Shown here: in pieces, positions 61,451-64,000 of the stretch
How the letters are laid out: each line of letters opens with the position of its first letter
Position numbering within the stretch: the stretch's first letter is position 1
NCBI RefSeq assembly: GCF_009649815.1
Contig: NZ_WJIC01000004.1
Span: 434,001-498,000 of the forward strand
Direction: 5' to 3'
Origin: Nocardia sp. SYP-A9097
GTDB lineage: Bacteria; Actinomycetota; Actinomycetes; Mycobacteriales; Mycobacteriaceae
DNA length: 64,000 nt
Program-made: the position numbers and the translations under genes
Notes under the pieces: generated by a model
Databases searched by the model: none
What the model was told of the DNA's origin: nothing
The model's input: only the letters and a program-made list of their open reading frames with translations

Positions 61451-61828
61451 TCACCCGCCGAAGGAGCCGGTGGGGGTGTCGGGGACCAGGCGCCAAGCCC
61501 CGCAGCTGTCGGCGCGGAAGGCTACGTCGGTGGGTTTGATGACTATTCGGACCGGGTGCAGGCGGGTGAAGTCGCTGGCGATTATGTAGTAGTTGGGGTC
61601 GTTGTAGTCGGTGGCGGTTTGGACGTGCCAGAGGCGGCGCCAGAAGCAGCCGGTGGCGTCGTCGGGGGTGCCGTCGGAGACGTATGCGCCGGGTTTTATA
61701 TCCACGTTGACCAGGTATAGGCCGTCGCCGGGGATTTCGGTCGCCGGGTCGGCGGCGGCGGTGGCCGCGGTGGCGGTGAGCAGTGCGGAAGCGAAGGCTC
61801 CCGCGATCATGAGCGCGCCTGCACGCAC
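61451..61828 (-). CDS. Small secreted protein, 125 aa
   Basis: A signal peptide (VRAGALMIAGAFASALLTAT, cut near ATAAA-DPA) is followed by a 95-aa domain with DIKPGAYVSDG, GCFWRRLWHV and DSCGAWRLVP. Two Cys may pair. The pattern of a KPGxY segment and late Cys recalls small secreted actinobacterial proteins of unknown role. GTG 61828 follows GGGAGGA; convergent with the DUF2156 gene. Confidence 0.72.
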   Translation of the reverse strand: MRAGALMIAGAFASALLTATAATAAADPATEIPGDGLYLVNVDIKPGAYVSDGTPDDATGCFWRRLWHVQTATDYNDPNYYIIASDFTRLHPVRIVIKPTDVAFRADSCGAWRLVPDTPTGSFGG

Positions 61829-61882
61829 AGTGTTCCTCCCTTGAAAGTTCATGAACCGCACGGCCTCGCAACCGGTCGGTTT

Positions 61883-61902
61883 GGGAGATCCCCGAATCTC
61901 CC
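61883..61902. promoter_or_regulatory. Short hairpin in a divergent promoter region
   Basis: GGGAGAT (61883-61889) and ATCTCCC (61896-61902) enclose CCCCGA. It lies between the divergent secreted-protein and ECF sigma genes, so it could be an operator or a 5' leader structure for 61828. Confidence 0.35.
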
Positions 61903-62063
61903 GCAGCAGATTTATCAGAGATCAAGTGTCCAATTTGGGCGTTCCGTGTAATTGATTGCGTACAAACCGGTTTCGATTCGAAACTCACAGGCGAAAACCG
62001 TTAACACCGAAATAGGCAGTAATCACCGATTCTGTTCTCGGCGTTGCCCGCGATATTCAGGGC

Positions 62064-62642
62064 ATGAGACGACTTCACCCCCTCCCGGACGAAGACTCGC
62101 CCGGTCCGCCCACCTGTGCCGCCCAATGCGCCCGACTCTGTACCGACACCGGGCTCTCCGCCATCCTCACCACCGACAAGGCCCTGCTGCACTGGCGCGC
62201 CATGCGCCGACTCGGAGATACCGGCCTCGCCGAACACGCCGTACAGGAGACACTGCTGCGCGCCTGGAAAGCCTGCGCCAGCTATGACCCGAGCCGGGGG
62301 AGCGTACGCACCTGGCTGCTCACCATCGAGCGCAATATCCTCACCGATATCGCCCGGGTCCGCGCCGCCCGCCCGGGAGACGCACACTGGGACGAGATCG
62401 GCGATCTCGCCGAAGGTCGTTGCGCCGGACCGGATTTCGCCGACGGACTGGCCGACGGCCTACTGGTCGCCGAACTGCTGGCCCGCCTGCCCGGACCGCA
62501 GCGCGATGCCGTCGTCCAGGTCATCCTGCGCGATCGCGCCTATCAGGATGTCGCCGCCGACCTGGGCATTCCGGTCGGCACCGTGAAAACCCGCGTGCAC
62601 TACGCCCTGCGGTCGCTGCGGCGACTGCCCGTCAGCGCCTGA
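62064..62642 (+). CDS. ECF sigma-70 factor, 192 aa
   Basis: Region 2 reads WRAMRRLGDTGLAEHAVQET, then LLRAWKACASYDPSRGSVRT and WLLTIERNILTDIARVRAAR; region 4 reads LARLPGPQRDAVVQVILRDR, then AYQDVAADLGIPVGTVKTRV. This is typical of SigK/SigL-type ECF factors of actinobacteria. Residues 1-35 are an unusual extension with Cys (TCAAQCARLC). No anti-sigma with a zinc motif follows; instead a secreted/anchored protein and a membrane protein do. It may sense envelope state through them. Confidence 0.87.
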   Translation: MRRLHPLPDEDSPGPPTCAAQCARLCTDTGLSAILTTDKALLHWRAMRRLGDTGLAEHAVQETLLRAWKACASYDPSRGSVRTWLLTIERNILTDIARVRAARPGDAHWDEIGDLAEGRCAGPDFADGLADGLLVAELLARLPGPQRDAVVQVILRDRAYQDVAADLGIPVGTVKTRVHYALRSLRRLPVSA

Positions 62643-62657
62643 GACCGGAGAACAGTC

Positions 62658-63284
62658 ATGAAAAGGGCGGGCCCCCTCCTCACCCTCGCTGCCGCCGCCG
62701 CACTCGGCCTCGGCCTGCTGATCACCGATATCGCCACCGACCCCACCGACGAACCCGCCGCTGCGAGCAGTTCCATTGCGGCACAACCGTCGAGCACCGT
62801 CGCCCCCGGCTCCACCGCTCCCACTTCCTCAGGTGCGGCGGTCACCTTCCCCGCCCAGGCCGATTACGTCGCGGTGATACTCGCCCAGCCCCGCCCCATC
62901 ACCCTCTCCATCACCGTCACCGGAAAACAGGCCGTCGCCTACGCCTGCGACGGCGCATCGGTCGAAACCTGGTTGCGCGGTGCCGCCGACGCCGGCCGAA
63001 TGTCCTTGACCGGCAAGGACTCCGAACTGCAGGCCACCCTGAAGGGTGACTCGCTCACCGGCACACTGTCGCTCGGCGAACACGTCCTGGACTTCACCGC
63101 GCCGCTGGTGCGGGCCCCGGCCGGGATCTACCTGGCCCAATCCGCCGGCGGCCGCGACAGCTGGATCGTCCGCCCCGACGGATCGGTCACCGGCGTCCGC
63201 CGGCAACCGAACGGAACCACCGTTCCCGCACCGAATCTCGCACCCGACGCTCGAAAGGTGCACGGCGATGACAACGACTTCTGA
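62658..63284 (+). CDS. Membrane-anchored or secreted protein, 208 aa
   Basis: An N-terminal hydrophobic helix (PLLTLAAAAALGLGLLITDI) is followed by a Ser/Thr/Pro/Ala linker and a beta-rich domain (DYVAVILAQPRPITLSITVT, YACDGASVETWLRGAADAGR). It may be exported or anchored by the uncleaved helix. ATG start 15 bases after the sigma stop; the last 17 bases overlap the next gene. Family unknown. Likely part of the sigma operon. Confidence 0.75.
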   Translation: MKRAGPLLTLAAAAALGLGLLITDIATDPTDEPAAASSSIAAQPSSTVAPGSTAPTSSGAAVTFPAQADYVAVILAQPRPITLSITVTGKQAVAYACDGASVETWLRGAADAGRMSLTGKDSELQATLKGDSLTGTLSLGEHVLDFTAPLVRAPAGIYLAQSAGGRDSWIVRPDGSVTGVRRQPNGTTVPAPNLAPDARKVHGDDNDF

Positions 63285-63894
63285 TCCCCGTAATGTCCCG
63301 GACCCGCAGGACTCCGTCCAGACCGTGATCCGCGGTGCGATCCCACCTCACGTATCGCCCCGGCGCACCACGCTGACCATCGCGCTGATCGTGCTCGCGG
63401 GCGCGGCGGTCTCGGTGCTGCTCGGCGTCTACGGCTCCACCCATCCCGCGCGCGGCTACGCGGTGAGCCTGGCCGGATTCTCCAGCCCGGGCGCGGTCAA
63501 AGCCTGGCTGGCGACCGTCGTGGTGCTGCTCGCGGTAGGCCAGGATCTGAGCGCGCTAGCCATGTACGGCGTGCTGCCCAAGGTCAGTCCCGGGCGCTGG
63601 GCCGCGCGCTGGCATGTGTGGTCGGGACGGCTCGCGGTGCTGGTGAGCATTCCGGTGGCCGTGCACTGCCTGTACGCCTTCGGTTTCCAGGCCACCGACC
63701 GCCGGGTGCTGCTGCATTCGCTGCTCGGCTGCGCGGTCTACGGCGTCTTCGTCGCGAAAATGCTGCTGCTCACTCGAAAAGGCTTGCCCCGCTGGCTGAT
63801 TCCTGTCATGGGTGGTGTGCTGTTCACCGGATTCGTCGCGCTCTGGTTCACCTCGGCGGTCTGGTACTTCCGAACCCAGGGGTTTGCCCCGTGA
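63268..63894 (+). CDS. DUF6529-like membrane protein, 208 aa
   Basis: Five or so membrane helices (TTLTIALIVLAGAAVSVLLG, AWLATVVVLLAVGQDLSALA, RLAVLVSIPVAVHCLYAFGF, VLLHSLLGCAVYGVFVAKML, VMGGVLFTGFVALWFTSAVW). His residues in RWHVWSGRLA, VHCLYAFGF and LLHSLLG resemble cytochrome b561-type heme ligands. ATG 63268 has GAAAGG upstream and lies within the end of the preceding gene. Probably a redox-related membrane protein; unproven. Confidence 0.75.
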   Translation: MTTTSDPRNVPDPQDSVQTVIRGAIPPHVSPRRTTLTIALIVLAGAAVSVLLGVYGSTHPARGYAVSLAGFSSPGAVKAWLATVVVLLAVGQDLSALAMYGVLPKVSPGRWAARWHVWSGRLAVLVSIPVAVHCLYAFGFQATDRRVLLHSLLGCAVYGVFVAKMLLLTRKGLPRWLIPVMGGVLFTGFVALWFTSAVWYFRTQGFAP

Positions 63895-63980
63895 TATCCG
63901 CAAGCGCGCCGAGTGAACCCGCGACCCCGTCCGCAACGTCAACAGGGTGTGGCCGACAGCCCGCGCCCACCCAGATCTAG
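63892..63980 (+). CDS. Doubtful small ORF (29 codons)
   Basis: A GTG overlaps the stop of the preceding gene (GTGA) and reads ISASAPSEPATPSATSTGCG, then RQPAPTQI and a stop. No good ribosome site. It may be a linker-like relic or chance; the real next gene starts at 63989. Confidence 0.2.
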
Positions 63981-63988
63981 GAGTGACC

Positions 63989-64000
63989 ATGACCGAACAG
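63989..64000 (+). CDS. Start of a gene cut by the window edge
   Basis: ATG 63989 has AGGAG (63980-63984) four to five bases upstream and reads MTEQ before the end. Same strand and close to the DUF6529-like gene, so likely the next operon member. Product not determinable. Confidence 0.7.

Noticed and set aside
1..64000. tRNA or rRNA genes
   Set aside because: I saw no cloverleaf with a conserved T-loop or any rRNA-like stretch, though a short tRNA could be missed by eye.

Overview
The window is high-GC actinobacterial DNA, most likely from Nocardia or a close mycolic-acid-bearing relative. Pointers are an antigen-85-type mycolyltransferase homologue (1532-2692), an Emb-family arabinosyltransferase (2759-6727), a LpqH-like 19-kDa lipoprotein (37019-37564), heterodimer-style acyl-CoA dehydrogenase pairs and frequent GTG starts. 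No rRNA, tRNA, CRISPR array or replication origin was seen.

Layout. 0.2-8.4 kb holds cell-envelope genes: Ag85-like protein, Emb arabinosyltransferase with a large proline-rich repeat insertion, small secreted protein and lipoprotein. 8.4-12.9 kb has an ABC1/UbiB-type kinase-like protein and a large NB-ARC/TPR regulator. 13.1-16.1 kb has a minus-strand four-gene operon (YbjQ-like, hypothetical, transglutaminase, 51-aa protein) divergent from an AIM24 gene. 16.1-25.1 kb is a disturbed, probably acquired region. It contains an IS110 transposase remnant, frameshifted genes, orphan C-terminal fragments (ABC1 kinase, pentapeptide repeats, prenyltransferase-like repeat), an Ltp-repeat surface protein and one intact flavin amine oxidase. 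25.3-28.5 kb has a DEAD-box helicase and two small hypotheticals. 28.5-33.3 kb has an APC permease / ROK kinase / SIS operon facing a ROK repressor across a palindromic operator. This set is suited to import, phosphorylation and deamination or deglycation of an amino sugar or Amadori compound. 33.6-37.6 kb has a SigG-like sigma factor, a DHA2 exporter and envelope proteins.

37.7-43.1 kb is a compact four-gene operon: two proteins of unknown fold, a TPR protein and a CHAT (caspase-like) protease. It is the best candidate for an undescribed system. 43.1-48 kb has a DWDH-repeat secreted protein, a zinc-ribbon protein, a beta-lactamase-like hydrolase and a copper-type P1B ATPase with an unusual CPD motif behind a CsoR-like operator. 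48.1-53.1 kb has a TetR/patatin pair divergent from an acyl-CoA dehydrogenase pair plus zinc alcohol dehydrogenase. 53.2-58.2 kb has a TetR repressor, a perfect 27-bp operator and two tandem alkylsulfatases, one Tat-exported and one cytoplasmic. 58.4-64 kb has a DUF5996 protein, an LPG-synthetase-type membrane protein preceded by an 18-codon upstream ORF, a small secreted protein, an ECF sigma factor with secreted and membrane partners, and the start of a cut-off gene.

Starts were chosen from ribosome-binding sites and often differ from the longest open frame. Family assignments come from motif recognition by eye and no database search was run.
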